Origin: DASSKW01 sp035701115
GTDB taxonomy: Bacteria; Pseudomonadota; Gammaproteobacteria; Natronospirales; REEB76
Assembly: GCA_035701115.1 (NCBI GenBank)
Contig: DASSOA010000009.1
Span: 1 to 8,633 of the forward strand
DNA: 8,633 bases
Direction of reading: 5' to 3'
Shown: one piece after another, positions 1 to 7,012 of the stretch
Layout of the letters: each line of letters opens with the position of its first letter
Position numbering within the stretch: the stretch's first letter is position 1
The notes under the pieces: generated by a model
Told to the model about the DNA's origin: nothing
Database searches by the model: none
The model's input: only the letters and a program-made list of their open reading frames with translations
Position numbers and translations under genes: made by a program

Positions 1-999
1 CAGCGTATGGCTGTCCCAGTACAGCAATGTCAACAGCAATGCCGCGATCACCACCGAGATGGTCGCCAGCACCCGCCATGCCGGAATCGGAATGATCGGT
101 GCGGTGAACGCGAATTTCGGTTGCCGCTCGACATTCCACACGCCCCAGTAGGCGCCGACGGCGCCCTCGTTCTGCTCCTTCCACGGTTGATCGAACGCCT
201 CCATGACGTAGTAGGTCCAGTGCTGGCTGTCCGCGTAGTCAAGGAAGCGCCGCAGAAACATGGCTTCATTTGCCGTGGAGGCAACGGCGTTTTTACGGGC
301 GCGTCCGTCGCTGGGCCAACCCACTTCGGCGATCACGATGGGCTTGCCCGGATACGCCTTTTGCAGATCGCGCATGCGTTGTGCAATGTAATCGACGGCG
401 ACGTCCGCGTTGACGCCCTCCCAGAACGGCAGCATGTGCACCGCGAGAAAATCCACGTGTTCGGCCAGTTCAGGGTGCTGTATCCAGGTGTACCAGGGCT
501 CCGCGGTGGAAACCGGCTGATGGATCGCCTTGCGGACCTGATCGAGATAGCCGATCAGTTCGTATACCGGTATCTGGTTGCGAAGGATGGTTTCGTTACC
601 GACGATCACCCGCACCACGTTGGTGTGGTGCCAGGCGATGTGGATGGCGCGCTTTACCTGTGCTTCGTTGCTGGCCCGGTCCTGGTCTATCCAGACGCCG
701 AGCGCGACATTGATGTTGTGCTTCGCGGCCAGTTGCGGAATATCGGCAAGCGTGCCTTCAACAGAATAGGTGCGCACCGCGTTGGTCTTGCCGGACAGCA
801 ACTGGAGATCGCTGTCGATTTCGGCGTCGGTCGGCAACTGACTCTTGAGCGCATCCTGGCCCGCGCGATAAGGTGAAAATGCGAAGCCCTGAATGCGTGC
901 CGGCCACGGCGGTTCGTGCTCCGGCTGGTTGAAGAACGCCCAGACGCTGACGGTCAGCGCAGCGGCAGCGACGGCGATAAGCAGGCTTGACTTGCCCAT
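1..999 (-). CDS. Membrane-anchored glycoside hydrolase family 17 protein (partial, runs off left edge)
   Basis: The minus strand is open from an ATG at 999 to the window edge: 333 codons with no stop. Residues 1-22 form a hydrophobic signal or anchor (MGKSSLLIAVAAAALT...). Residues ~35-300 are a GH17-like beta/alpha barrel. The proposed general acid is Glu136 in VIVGNE and the proposed nucleophile is Glu225 in IAEVGWPS, both hallmark GH17 motifs. A second hydrophobic segment follows at ~305-327, where the window ends. In proteobacteria, GH17 domains of this layout often precede a membrane family 2 glycosyltransferase and act in synthesis or remodelling of beta-1,3/1,6-glucans (Ndv/Glt-type proteins). 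That a GT2 domain follows here is inference. The start lies 3 bases after the aroE stop, with no clear Shine-Dalgarno sequence, so translational coupling to aroE is likely. A stand-alone GH17 enzyme remains possible. Confidence 0.85.
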   Translation of the reverse strand, partial: MGKSSLLIAVAAAALTVSVWAFFNQPEHEPPWPARIQGFAFSPYRAGQDALKSQLPTDAEIDSDLQLLSGKTNAVRTYSVEGTLADIPQLAAKHNINVALGVWIDQDRASNEAQVKRAIHIAWHHTNVVRVIVGNETILRNQIPVYELIGYLDQVRKAIHQPVSTAEPWYTWIQHPELAEHVDFLAVHMLPFWEGVNADVAVDYIAQRMRDLQKAYPGKPIVIAEVGWPSDGRARKNAVASTANEAMFLRRFLDYADSQHWTYYVMEAFDQPWKEQNEGAVGAYWGVWNVERQPKFAFTAPIIPIPAWRVLATISVVIAALLLTLLYWDSHTL

Positions 1000-1002
1000 G
1001 CG

Positions 1003-1827
1003 TCAGCGCGGATGCAATGCGAGCAGGGTCGCAGTGGGTGGGCGTACGCCGCGCCAGATTCGAAACGATTCCGCAGCCTGTTCCACCAGCATGCCCCAAC
1101 CGTCGAGAACCGTTGCCGCGCCTTCCCGGTCCGCCCAAAGCATGAATACGGTGGGCCGTTCCGCGTAGGCGAGATCGTAACAGGTGGCGCCCGGTTCCAG
1201 CAGGTCGCGGGGCAAGGGCGGCAGTTCACCCGCCAGGCTTGCCGAGGTGGCATTGATCACGAGATCGAAGCTGGTGCCGCGCAGTCCGTCGAATCCGCAC
1301 GCGCTCACGTTGCCCTGCCGCCTGAACGCCGTGGCGAGATGCTGCGCGCGTTGCGGCGTGCGGTTCGCAATCCGGATTGACGCGGGATCTTCACGCAGCA
1401 GCGCGGGCAGAATGCCGCGCGCCGCGCCGCCCGCGCCCAGTATCAGCACGCGTTTGCCGCGAATGGCGACCTGCTGATTGCGCAGCAAATCGGTAACCAG
1501 TCCGATGCCGTCGGTGTTGTCACCCACCAGTGTGTTTTCGTTTTCTATATAAAGCGTGTTGACGCTGTGAGCCTGTTGTGCGCGGGCGGTATGGGTGTGG
1601 CACAGCGCGTAGGCGTCTTCCTTGAACGGCAGGGTTATGTTCGCCCCGCGTCCGCCATTGCCGAGAAAATCACGTAACGCCGTGGCAAAGTGCCGGGGCG
1701 GTGCATCAATACGCTCGTAACTCAGCGGCTGCCGGGTGAGGCGCGCGAACTCGGCATGAATTTGCGGTGAACGGCTGTGGGCCACCGGGTGGCCGATAAT
1801 CGCATACCGATCCGGGCTGCTGTTCAA
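1003..1827 (-). CDS. aroE: Shikimate dehydrogenase (NADP+)
   Basis: Reduces 3-dehydroshikimate to shikimate with NADPH in the cytoplasmic shikimate pathway to aromatic amino acids. With a TTG start at 1827 the protein is 274 aa, the usual AroE size (about 272 in E. coli), and opens with MNSSPDRYAIIGHPVAHSRS. Visible family marks are the shikimate-binding Ser18/Ser20 (HSRSP), catalytic Lys69 in NITLPFK, Asn90, Asp106 in GDNTDGIG (the Lys/Asp dyad), the dinucleotide-binding LILGAGGAARG loop at ~129-138, and an ANRT motif typical of NADP+ specificity. A GTG 20 codons upstream would also stay in frame. TTG is preferred because GAGGGG lies 6 bases before it and the family N-terminus begins there. 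The gene is downstream of hemB (167-base gap) and 3 bases upstream of the GH17 gene. Confidence 0.95.
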   Translation of the reverse strand: MNSSPDRYAIIGHPVAHSRSPQIHAEFARLTRQPLSYERIDAPPRHFATALRDFLGNGGRGANITLPFKEDAYALCHTHTARAQQAHSVNTLYIENENTLVGDNTDGIGLVTDLLRNQQVAIRGKRVLILGAGGAARGILPALLREDPASIRIANRTPQRAQHLATAFRRQGNVSACGFDGLRGTSFDLVINATSASLAGELPPLPRDLLEPGATCYDLAYAERPTVFMLWADREGAATVLDGWGMLVEQAAESFRIWRGVRPPTATLLALHPR

Positions 1828-1833
1828 CGACTT

Positions 1834-1839
1834 CCCCTC
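1834..1839 (-). promoter_or_regulatory. Ribosome binding site deciding the aroE TTG start
   Basis: GAGGGG on the minus strand sits 6 bases upstream of the TTG at 1827-1825. The alternative GTG at 1887 has no comparable purine tract. This supports the shorter 274-aa AroE. Confidence 0.7.
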
Positions 1840-1894
1840 GATGGGCTTGCTGCGGTGTGTCTGTTCATGATCGAGTGCGGCCGGCACAGAGTGA

Positions 1895-1923
1895 GTTATC
1901 GTTTTGCATGACGCGACCGGTAA
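1895..1923 (-). promoter_or_regulatory. Weak candidate sigma-70 promoter for aroE
   Basis: In the 167-base gap between hemB and aroE the minus strand has TTACCG (1923-1918) and GATAAC (1900-1895) separated by 17 bases. These match 3 of 6 and 4 of 6 consensus bases. Spacing is right but the hexamers are weak. aroE could equally be read through from hemB, since no terminator-like hairpin with a T tract is seen in the gap. Confidence 0.25.
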
Positions 1924-1994
1924 GCTGTCAGATCACCTGCACAATGGATGCGTCGGCACGTTTGCAAACCACGAAACCGCCTGATGCCATCTGC

Positions 1995-3014
1995 TCATTC
2001 GGCTTCCCTCAGCCATGCCGCTGCGCGTTTCGCGAAGTAGGTGAGAATCGCATCTGCACCCGCCCGCTTGATTGACGTCAGCGCTTCCATTGCCACCGTG
2101 CGTTCGTCGAGCCAGCCGTTCCGCGCGGCCGCCATCAGCATCGAGTATTCGCCGCTGACCTGATACACCAGCGTCGGCACGCCGAAGGTTTTCTTGACGC
2201 GGTGCACGATATCAAGATACGGCAGACCGGGTTTGACCATCACCATGTCGGCGCCTTCGGCGAGATCGAGCGCCACTTCGCGCAGCGCTTCGTCGCTGTT
2301 GGCCGGGTCCATCTGGTAAGTGTGCTTGTCGCCCTTGCCGAGGTTCGCCGCCGAGCCGACCGCGTCCCGGAACGGGCCGTAGAAGCCGGATGCGTATTTG
2401 GCGGCATAGGCGAGAATGCGCGTGTGGATGAAACCGCGCTGTTCCAGTGCCTGACGGATGGCGCCCACGCGGCCGTCCATCATGTCGGACGGCGCCACCA
2501 CGTCGGCGCCGGCTTCGGCATGCGACAGCGCCTGTCGCACCAGCACGTCCACCGTGATGTCGTTCTGCACGTAACCGGTTTCGTCAATGATGCCGTCCTG
2601 GCCGTGGGTCGTGAACGGATCGAGCGCGACATCGGTAATGACGCCGAGTTCGGGAAAGCGTTGTTTTAGCGCGCGCACCGCACGCTGGGCGAGGCCATCC
2701 GGGTTATGGGCTTCGGCGGCATCCAGGGATTTGCGAGCGGCGGGGGTGACCGGAAACAGGGCCACCGCGGGTACACCCAGTTTGACCAGTTCCTCGGCTT
2801 CCCTGAGCAGTTCGTCGATGCAGAGCCGCTCGATGCCCGGCATGGACGCGACGCTCTCACGCCGGATGTCATCTTCACGCACGAAAACCGGGTAGATGAG
2901 GTCGTCGCAACTGAGCCGGGATTCCTGCATCAGGCGCCGGGAAAACCGGTCACGCCGCATGCGACGCATGCGGGTTGAAGGAAACGCTCCCGGAAAACGG
3001 GACTGGGTGGTCAC
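1995..3014 (-). CDS. hemB: Porphobilinogen synthase (delta-aminolevulinate dehydratase)
   Basis: Condenses two 5-aminolevulinate molecules into porphobilinogen, the second common step of tetrapyrrole (haem) synthesis; a cytoplasmic homo-octamer in this family. From the GTG at 3014 the protein is 339 aa, matching the ~337 aa of Pseudomonas HemB. The two Schiff-base lysines are Lys206 (YAAKYASGFYGPF) and Lys261 (MVMVKPG). The metal region reads DVALDPFTTHGQDGI, without the cysteine triad of zinc enzymes, so this is the Mg2+-type HemB. The N-terminal STRMRRMRRD and SRRL segments also match the Pseudomonas type. The frame stays open 55 codons further upstream, but that part (to 3179) has no family similarity. 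AGGAG 6 bases before the GTG fixes the start. Confidence 0.96.
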   Translation of the reverse strand: MTTQSRFPGAFPSTRMRRMRRDRFSRRLMQESRLSCDDLIYPVFVREDDIRRESVASMPGIERLCIDELLREAEELVKLGVPAVALFPVTPAARKSLDAAEAHNPDGLAQRAVRALKQRFPELGVITDVALDPFTTHGQDGIIDETGYVQNDITVDVLVRQALSHAEAGADVVAPSDMMDGRVGAIRQALEQRGFIHTRILAYAAKYASGFYGPFRDAVGSAANLGKGDKHTYQMDPANSDEALREVALDLAEGADMVMVKPGLPYLDIVHRVKKTFGVPTLVYQVSGEYSMLMAAARNGWLDERTVAMEALTSIKRAGADAILTYFAKRAAAWLREAE

Positions 3015-3253
3015 GGGCGACTCCTGACGGTCATGGAACAGGGAAACCGGGCTGAGTAGGGTAAAACAAACCTGCTGATTCAGCCAGTTAGCGGTGGGCG
3101 GCTCGCGTCTCCATGCACTGCGCCGCGCCTCCGGAGCAGCACTTCCGGCAAGGTTATACTGCACCTGCGCCCGCCTCACCGGGCATTGTCCGCAGAAGGC
3201 AAGGGCACGCGCTGACAGCGTAATAAATATCCACCCGCTCGGGTCTCTAGCGC
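3015..3253. other. Divergent intergenic region between hemB and the sigma factor gene
   Basis: 239 bases that must hold promoters for both directions. The only good -10-like sequence is around 3153-3160: TATACT on the plus strand and TATAAC on the minus strand. Neither has a convincing -35 partner. A perfect 11-base palindrome, GCTGATTCAGC, lies at 3074-3084, 60 bases upstream of the hemB start, and could be an operator. A tag TAG stop directly before the sigma ATG (3248-3250) rules out a longer sigma protein. No small gene is evident. Confidence 0.5.
3021..3025 (-). promoter_or_regulatory. Ribosome binding site deciding the hemB GTG start
   Basis: A perfect AGGAG on the minus strand lies 6 bases upstream of the GTG (3014-3012). 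It rejects the longer 394-codon reading of the frame, which would start at 3179. Confidence 0.75.
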
Positions 3254-3766
3254 ATGGCCGTACGTCAACACCGCTTCGATGCTCTCGCCCGCGCGCTGGT
3301 CCCGGGGCTTTTCCGCTATGCCTGGTGGCTGTGCCGCGACCGGACGCTGGCTGAAGATCTGGTGCAGGAAACCTTGCTGCGTGCCTGGCGTTCGCTGGAT
3401 TCGCTGCGCGACGAGGCGGCGGCCCGCCAATGGCTGATTACCATCCTGCGCAACGAGTTCATGCGCGAACTGGCCAAACGCAAGGACACTGTGGATATCG
3501 AGGAGTTGCCGCTGGTGGACCACAACGCCAGCGTCGGCGGCAGCGATACCGACGTGCATGACGTCCGGCGCGCCATCGGCAAACTGAGTCCCGAATACCG
3601 GGAACCGATCATTCTGCAGGTCCTGATGGGGTGCAGCACGGACGAGATTGCCGAGTTGCTTGAATTGACACAGGGCGCGGTGCTGACCCGCCTGTTCCGC
3701 GCCCGCAATCAGTTGCGTGAATTACTGGGAGGGAAAGCTGCGACATTTGGAGAGGGTATGGCATGA
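3254..3766 (+). CDS. ECF-type RNA polymerase sigma factor
   Basis: A 170-aa sigma-70 family protein with only regions 2 and 4, typical of ECF (group 4) sigma factors that direct RNA polymerase to a small regulon. Region 2 spans ~12-75, with the core-binding/-10 segment LAEDLVQETLLRAWRSL (32-48) and WLITILRNEFMRELAKRK (60-77). Region 4 spans ~105-158 and contains LSPEYREPIIL and the helix-turn-helix STDEIAELLELTQGAVLTRL. The acidic linker (IEELPLVD...) separates them. The start has only a weak ribosome binding site, but an in-frame stop lies two codons upstream. The stop overlaps the ATG of the next gene (ATGA), the usual sigma/anti-sigma arrangement, so the next protein is probably its regulator. 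Signal and regulon are unknown. Confidence 0.92.
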   Translation: MAVRQHRFDALARALVPGLFRYAWWLCRDRTLAEDLVQETLLRAWRSLDSLRDEAAARQWLITILRNEFMRELAKRKDTVDIEELPLVDHNASVGGSDTDVHDVRRAIGKLSPEYREPIILQVLMGCSTDEIAELLELTQGAVLTRLFRARNQLRELLGGKAATFGEGMA

Positions 3767-4485
3767 CGATCACCACGAACTGCCTCGAGGTACGCCGCAT
3801 TCTTGGCGCTGAACCCCAGCGCCGAGACAGTGCGATCCTTGCGCACTGCAAGGTCTGTGCGGCGTGCGCGGCCTACATGCAGGACCTGCTGGCGCTCGAC
3901 ACCCGACTGGATCGTGCCCTTTCGATTCCGGTGCCGGATGATCTTGAAGCCCGCATCGTGCTGGACGCCTCGCTCAAGCACGACCGTCGTCCCCGCCCGC
4001 TCACCTGGCTGGCACTGGCCGCCAGTCTGCTGCTGGCGGTCGGCATCAGTGCGGGGGTCTGGTGGGAAGCGCGCACGGAGCTGCCGCTGGCCGCGGCCGT
4101 GATCCAGCACGTGAAGAACCCGATGGAAGCGGACGCGATCGTGCCCGGGCAACCCCTGATCCGGAAGGTCAGTCTGGTGGAGGGGGTGCTCGACAAGGTC
4201 GGCGTGCAGGTGCGCGGCGGGCTCGACGATGTCACCTACGCGCGGGTGTGCCCGTTCCGTGGCCGGCTGGTGGCGCATCTCGTGGTGCGCGGCAAGGACG
4301 GTCCGGTAACGGTGCTGTTGCTGCCGCACATTCACGTCAACAAACCGCAACATTTCGACGAAGAAGGATTCCGGGGTGTCATCGAACCGGCCGGCAGTGG
4401 CAGTATCGCGATCCTCGCCAACAATCCTTCACCCATGCAACCGATGGCCGAGGAACTGGTCGGCAAGGTGCAATGGCGGATTTGA
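3763..4485 (+). CDS. Membrane anti-sigma-like protein (DUF3379 type) with zinc-binding motif
   Basis: 240 aa, overlapping the sigma gene by 4 bases and preceded by GGAGAGGG. The cytoplasmic N-terminus has His28-x3-Cys32-x2-Cys35 (HCKVCAAC), the core of the zinc-binding anti-sigma fold, plus Cys7. One membrane helix spans ~80-101 (LTWLALAASLLLAVGISAG). The remaining ~139 residues should face the periplasm. They look like the DUF3379 family: ...ARVCPFRGRLVAHLVV... followed by LLLPHIHVN. Cys163, His172, His189 and His191 cluster there. By context it should bind and hold the ECF sigma factor at the membrane and release it on an envelope signal. Anti-sigma activity is inferred from gene order and motif; the DUF3379 assignment is from memory of the family. 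Confidence 0.8.
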   Translation: MTITTNCLEVRRILGAEPQRRDSAILAHCKVCAACAAYMQDLLALDTRLDRALSIPVPDDLEARIVLDASLKHDRRPRPLTWLALAASLLLAVGISAGVWWEARTELPLAAAVIQHVKNPMEADAIVPGQPLIRKVSLVEGVLDKVGVQVRGGLDDVTYARVCPFRGRLVAHLVVRGKDGPVTVLLLPHIHVNKPQHFDEEGFRGVIEPAGSGSIAILANNPSPMQPMAEELVGKVQWRI

Positions 4486-4516
4486 GCCGCACATTAAACA
4501 CTGGTTAATGCGTACA

Positions 4517-4546
4517 GACAGCCACCTCGCGGTGGCTGTCGCGTTT
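4517..4546 (+). terminator. Perfect 10-bp hairpin after the sigma/anti-sigma operon
   Basis: GACAGCCACC (4517-4526), loop TCGC, GGTGGCTGTC (4531-4540), then GCGTTT. The stem is long, GC-rich and perfect and lies 31 bases after the anti-sigma stop. The T run is short (three T), so it would be a moderate terminator or an mRNA 3' stabiliser. It may also lie in the 5' leader or promoter of the cupin gene. Confidence 0.6.
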
Positions 4547-4551
4547 ATAAT
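4546..4551 (+). promoter_or_regulatory. Consensus -10 element (TATAAT) upstream of the cupin gene
   Basis: An exact TATAAT begins 6 bases after the hairpin stem and 39 bases before the cupin ATG. No -35-like hexamer exists at 15-19 bases upstream, because that stretch is the hairpin itself, and no extended -10 TG is present. If used, it needs an activator or tolerates a poor -35. It would drive the four-gene plus-strand run. Confidence 0.4.
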
Positions 4552-4584
4552 CTGCGCACCCCGTCGTTGCGGAATTCACAGGCC

Positions 4585-5073
4585 ATGAAAATCATTGACC
4601 GGGATCTGATCGCGCAGTTGCACGATACGGCGCTGGCATCGCCCCGTTTGCGTACGCATCACAATCTGCATGCGTCGCACGAAGAGCCGTTCCATCGCAT
4701 GTGCATGGCCATGGAGCCGGGCACCTACATCCGGCCGCATCGTCACCCCGACAAATGGGAATTACTGATGATCGTCACCGGCGAAATGCTGGTGCTCACC
4801 TTCGATGATGCGGGCAAGGTGCTGACGCGCACGTTGTTGTCTGGCGGCGGCTTCACTTACGGTCTGGAAACCGATGCCGGAACCTGGCATGCCGTGGTGA
4901 CACTGGCACCGTCCACGGTGGTGCTGGAAGTCAAGCGCGGACCCTACGTGCCGATCCCGGAGCAGGATTTCGCGGCCTGGGCGCCGCCGGAAGGGCATCC
5001 GCGCACGGCCGAGTTCGAGCGCTGGTACAAAACCGCACAGCCGGGCGATGTTCCACCCAAGTATTCCGCGTGA
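4585..5073 (+). CDS. WbuC-family cupin metalloprotein
   Basis: A 162-aa single-domain cupin. The N-terminus MKIIDRDLIAQLHDTALAS followed by SPRLRTHHNLH is typical of the WbuC family. The metal site is expected at His52, His54 and Glu59 (RPHRHPDKWE) with His102 (GTWHAVV). ATG 4585 is chosen over an in-frame TTG at 4567 because the family begins at MKxID. WbuC homologues are often found in O-antigen clusters and their reaction is not established. Here no polysaccharide cluster is visible and the gene is coupled to a DNA repair gene by a GTGA overlap. A wbuC symbol would overstate what is known. Confidence 0.85.
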   Translation: MKIIDRDLIAQLHDTALASPRLRTHHNLHASHEEPFHRMCMAMEPGTYIRPHRHPDKWELLMIVTGEMLVLTFDDAGKVLTRTLLSGGGFTYGLETDAGTWHAVVTLAPSTVVLEVKRGPYVPIPEQDFAAWAPPEGHPRTAEFERWYKTAQPGDVPPKYSA

Positions 5074-5675
5074 CACGCACCGCCGATTCCCTCAAGCGCT
5101 GCGCGTGGGCAACGCCCACCGATCCGCTGTATCTCGATTATCACGACACGGAATGGGGCGTGCCGGTGCACGACGAGCGGCGTTGGTTTGAATTCCTGAT
5201 TCTCGAAGGCGCACAGGCTGGATTGTCGTGGTCCACGATCCTGCACAAGCGTGAAAACTACCGTCAGGCATTTGCCGGGTTTGATCCGGCGAGGGTTGCG
5301 CGATTTACCGCGCGCGATGTCGCGAAGTTGCTGAAGAACGAAGGCATCGTGCGCAACCGTCTCAAGATCAATTCAGCCGTGGTCAATGCAAATGCATTTC
5401 TTGCCGTGCAGGACGAATTCAGCGGCTTCGATGCCTACATCTGGCGGTTTGTCGGCGGCAAGCCGCTGCGCAACACGTGGCGCAGCATGGCCCAGGTTCC
5501 GGCGCGGACGGAAATCTCGGATGCCATGAGCAAGGACCTGAAGAAGCGCGGCTTCAAATTCGTCGGCAGCACGATCTGCTACGCGTTCATGCAGGCAACC
5601 GGGCTGGTCAATGATCACATCATGAGTTGTCATCGCTATGGCGCGAGCACCGCGGCGCGCAGGAGCAGAACCTGA
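5070..5675 (+). CDS. tag: DNA-3-methyladenine glycosylase I
   Basis: Removes 3-methyladenine from alkylated DNA to start base excision repair. 201 aa with a GTG start overlapping the cupin stop (GTGA); no ATG exists near the N-terminus. Family marks are RCAWATPTDPLYLDYHDTEWG at the start, split here as Cys11 and His25 of the zinc site, and His183 and Cys187 (VNDHIMSCHRY) completing it. Catalytic-pocket Glu46 is in LEGAQAGLSW, and KKRGFKFVGSTICYAFMQA (158-176) is almost identical to E. coli Tag. It is slightly longer than E. coli Tag (187 aa) because of short extra tails at both ends. Likely co-transcribed with the genes on both sides. Confidence 0.95.
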   Translation: MTRTADSLKRCAWATPTDPLYLDYHDTEWGVPVHDERRWFEFLILEGAQAGLSWSTILHKRENYRQAFAGFDPARVARFTARDVAKLLKNEGIVRNRLKINSAVVNANAFLAVQDEFSGFDAYIWRFVGGKPLRNTWRSMAQVPARTEISDAMSKDLKKRGFKFVGSTICYAFMQATGLVNDHIMSCHRYGASTAARRSRT

Positions 5676-5677
5676 TC

Positions 5678-6514
5678 ATGAATCCGATGCTGATTGTGCT
5701 GATCGTGTTGTGCGGCGGCCTGGCCGGCGGGTTTATCGGCGCGCTGACCGGGCTCGGCGGCGGCATGGTAATCGTTCCATTGCTGACGCTGGTGCTGCAC
5801 CTGCCTGTGCCGGAGGCTGTCGGCATCAGTCTGTTCGGTATTATCGCGACGTCAACCGGCGCCGCGACGCGCTTTGTCGGAACCGGACTCAGCAACATGC
5901 GTGTCGGGTTGTTTCTGCAGATGGCCGCCTCGTCGGGTGCACTGGCCGGTGCAGTAATCGCGCATCATCTTTCGTCGCGGTTTCTGTTCGTGCTGTTCGG
6001 AATCGTGCTTGGATACTCGGCCATCATGTCGTTTGTGCCGAAACACGCCGATATCGTCGGCGCGGATCATGATTCGCCGCTGGCGCGACGCCTGCGGCTG
6101 GCGAGCCGTTATGAACAGAACGGCGTGTGGACGGAATACCACGTGATCAACGTGATTCCCGGATTCCTGATCATGGTGGGAGCGGGGCTACTGTCGGCGC
6201 TGCTCGGTATCGGGTCCGGCGCGTTCAAGGTGCTTGCAATGGACCGCTTCATGCGTCTGCCGTTTCGCGTTTCCACGGCGACGTCCAATTTCATGATCGG
6301 CGTCACCGCCGCCACAAGCGCCGGCTACTATCTGTCACATGGTGACGTTTCGCCGGTGCTCGCGGGATCCGTCATTCTGGGCATGCTGGCGGGCTCTTAC
6401 CTCGGCGGCCATCTGGTTCGCTCGCTGCCGGTTCCGCTGTTGCGTCGTATTTTTGGCGCGGTGCTGCTGCTGGTTGCCTTGCAAATGCTGCTGAAAGGAG
6501 CCTTTAACCTGTGA
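5678..6514 (+). CDS. TSUP family permease (TauE/SafE type)
   Basis: A 278-aa inner-membrane protein with about eight hydrophobic segments. The two-fold family signature is visible: GALTGLGGGMVIVPLL (21-36) in the first half and LLSALLGIGSGAFKV (171-185) in the second, followed by STATSNFMIGVTAATS (199-214). A long hydrophilic loop (~122-158) joins the halves. TSUP proteins move sulfite, sulfonates or other small anions across the membrane; the substrate here is unknown. ATG 5678, two bases after the tag stop, is chosen over an in-frame ATG at 5627 inside tag, since the added 17 residues are hydrophilic and come from tag in another frame. AGGAG at 5661-5665 is 12 bases away, rather far. Confidence 0.9.
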   Translation: MNPMLIVLIVLCGGLAGGFIGALTGLGGGMVIVPLLTLVLHLPVPEAVGISLFGIIATSTGAATRFVGTGLSNMRVGLFLQMAASSGALAGAVIAHHLSSRFLFVLFGIVLGYSAIMSFVPKHADIVGADHDSPLARRLRLASRYEQNGVWTEYHVINVIPGFLIMVGAGLLSALLGIGSGAFKVLAMDRFMRLPFRVSTATSNFMIGVTAATSAGYYLSHGDVSPVLAGSVILGMLAGSYLGGHLVRSLPVPLLRRIFGAVLLLVALQMLLKGAFNL

Positions 6515-6876
6515 ACCACGTAACGCGTGAGCGTCGCCTGATCAACATCTGGATTGTGCGAGCCAGCGTCACGCTGTGCCTCACGTCCATTCTGATCGGG
6601 CTTGTGCTGTTCTTCGCGCACGGTAGCCAGATGCCTGCGACACCGACAGGTTCATTGCGGCATATCGTGGGCGGCATTCTCGAGCCCGGCCGCTTCTGGC
6701 GCGTCAGCGCGTTTCTCGACGCGGGTCTTGTGATCCTGCTGCTGACGCCGATGGTGCGCCTGCTGGCCGGCATCTACGTCAGCATGCGCATGCGCGACTG
6801 GCTTTATGCGCTGATCGGCACAGTGGTGGTGGTGCTGGTACTCATCGGCCTGATTGCGGGGCAGGCGGGCGTTTGA
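6511..6876 (+). CDS. DUF1634 small membrane protein, partner of the permease
   Basis: 121 aa, with a GTG start overlapping the permease stop (GTGA) and AAAGGAG 10 bases upstream. Three membrane helices are visible: ~14-36, ~70-91 and ~97-117. The motif LEPGRFWRVSAFLDAGLVILLLTP and the segment LRHIVGGI are typical of DUF1634 proteins, which are commonly encoded directly after TauE/SafE permeases. It probably assembles with or regulates the permease. Molecular function is unknown. It is the last gene of the plus-strand run before the inserted IS. Confidence 0.85.
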   Translation: MNHVTRERRLINIWIVRASVTLCLTSILIGLVLFFAHGSQMPATPTGSLRHIVGGILEPGRFWRVSAFLDAGLVILLLTPMVRLLAGIYVSMRMRDWLYALIGTVVVVLVLIGLIAGQAGV

Positions 6877-7009
6877 TACCTGCGGCGGCCGAATTCCGCG
6901 ATCTGTTCCGGCCTGAACTCCGCAAGCGATCCCAGTCTCAAATCTGGCAATAACTATGATCTGAAAGCTCTATTTTGTATATGTACGCTACGGCTGCTTC
7001 CGACCCATA
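6877..7009. other. Intergenic DNA between the DUF1634 gene and the IS
   Basis: About 133 bases with no gene. A weak stem, GGCCGAA / TT(C)CGGCC near 6887-6916, lacks a T tract, so a terminator is not convincing. The last bases (6998-7009) are half of the reconstructed hairpin into which the IS inserted. The sequence becomes more A+T-rich toward 6960-6985. Confidence 0.5.
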
Positions 7010-7012
7010 TGT

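Noticed and set aside
7..876. 289-codon open frame on the plus strand
   Set aside because: It is antisense to the GH17 gene, whose frame carries both catalytic motifs and a signal segment. The plus-strand peptide is rich in His, Arg and Gly with no recognisable domain.
2202..2669. 155-codon plus-strand frame within hemB
   Set aside because: It is antisense to a well-conserved enzyme and its peptide looks like a mirror of GC-rich codon usage; no ribosome binding site was seen.
3015..3179. 55-codon N-terminal extension of hemB
   Set aside because: A strong AGGAG is placed at the GTG at 3014 and the HemB family begins there; the extension has no family similarity.
4062..4508. 148-codon frame overlapping the anti-sigma gene
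   Set aside because: It is low-complexity Arg/Gly/Ala peptide in another frame of a gene with clear motifs.
5627..5677. Longer N-terminus for the TSUP permease starting inside tag
   Set aside because: The extra 17 residues are hydrophilic and precede a normal membrane-protein start two bases after the tag stop.
6886..6936. Imperfect direct repeat (GGCCGAATTCCGC and GGCCTGAACTCCGC)
   Set aside because: Two short, diverged copies only; not an array, and there are no further copies or spacers. No CRISPR array is present in the window.
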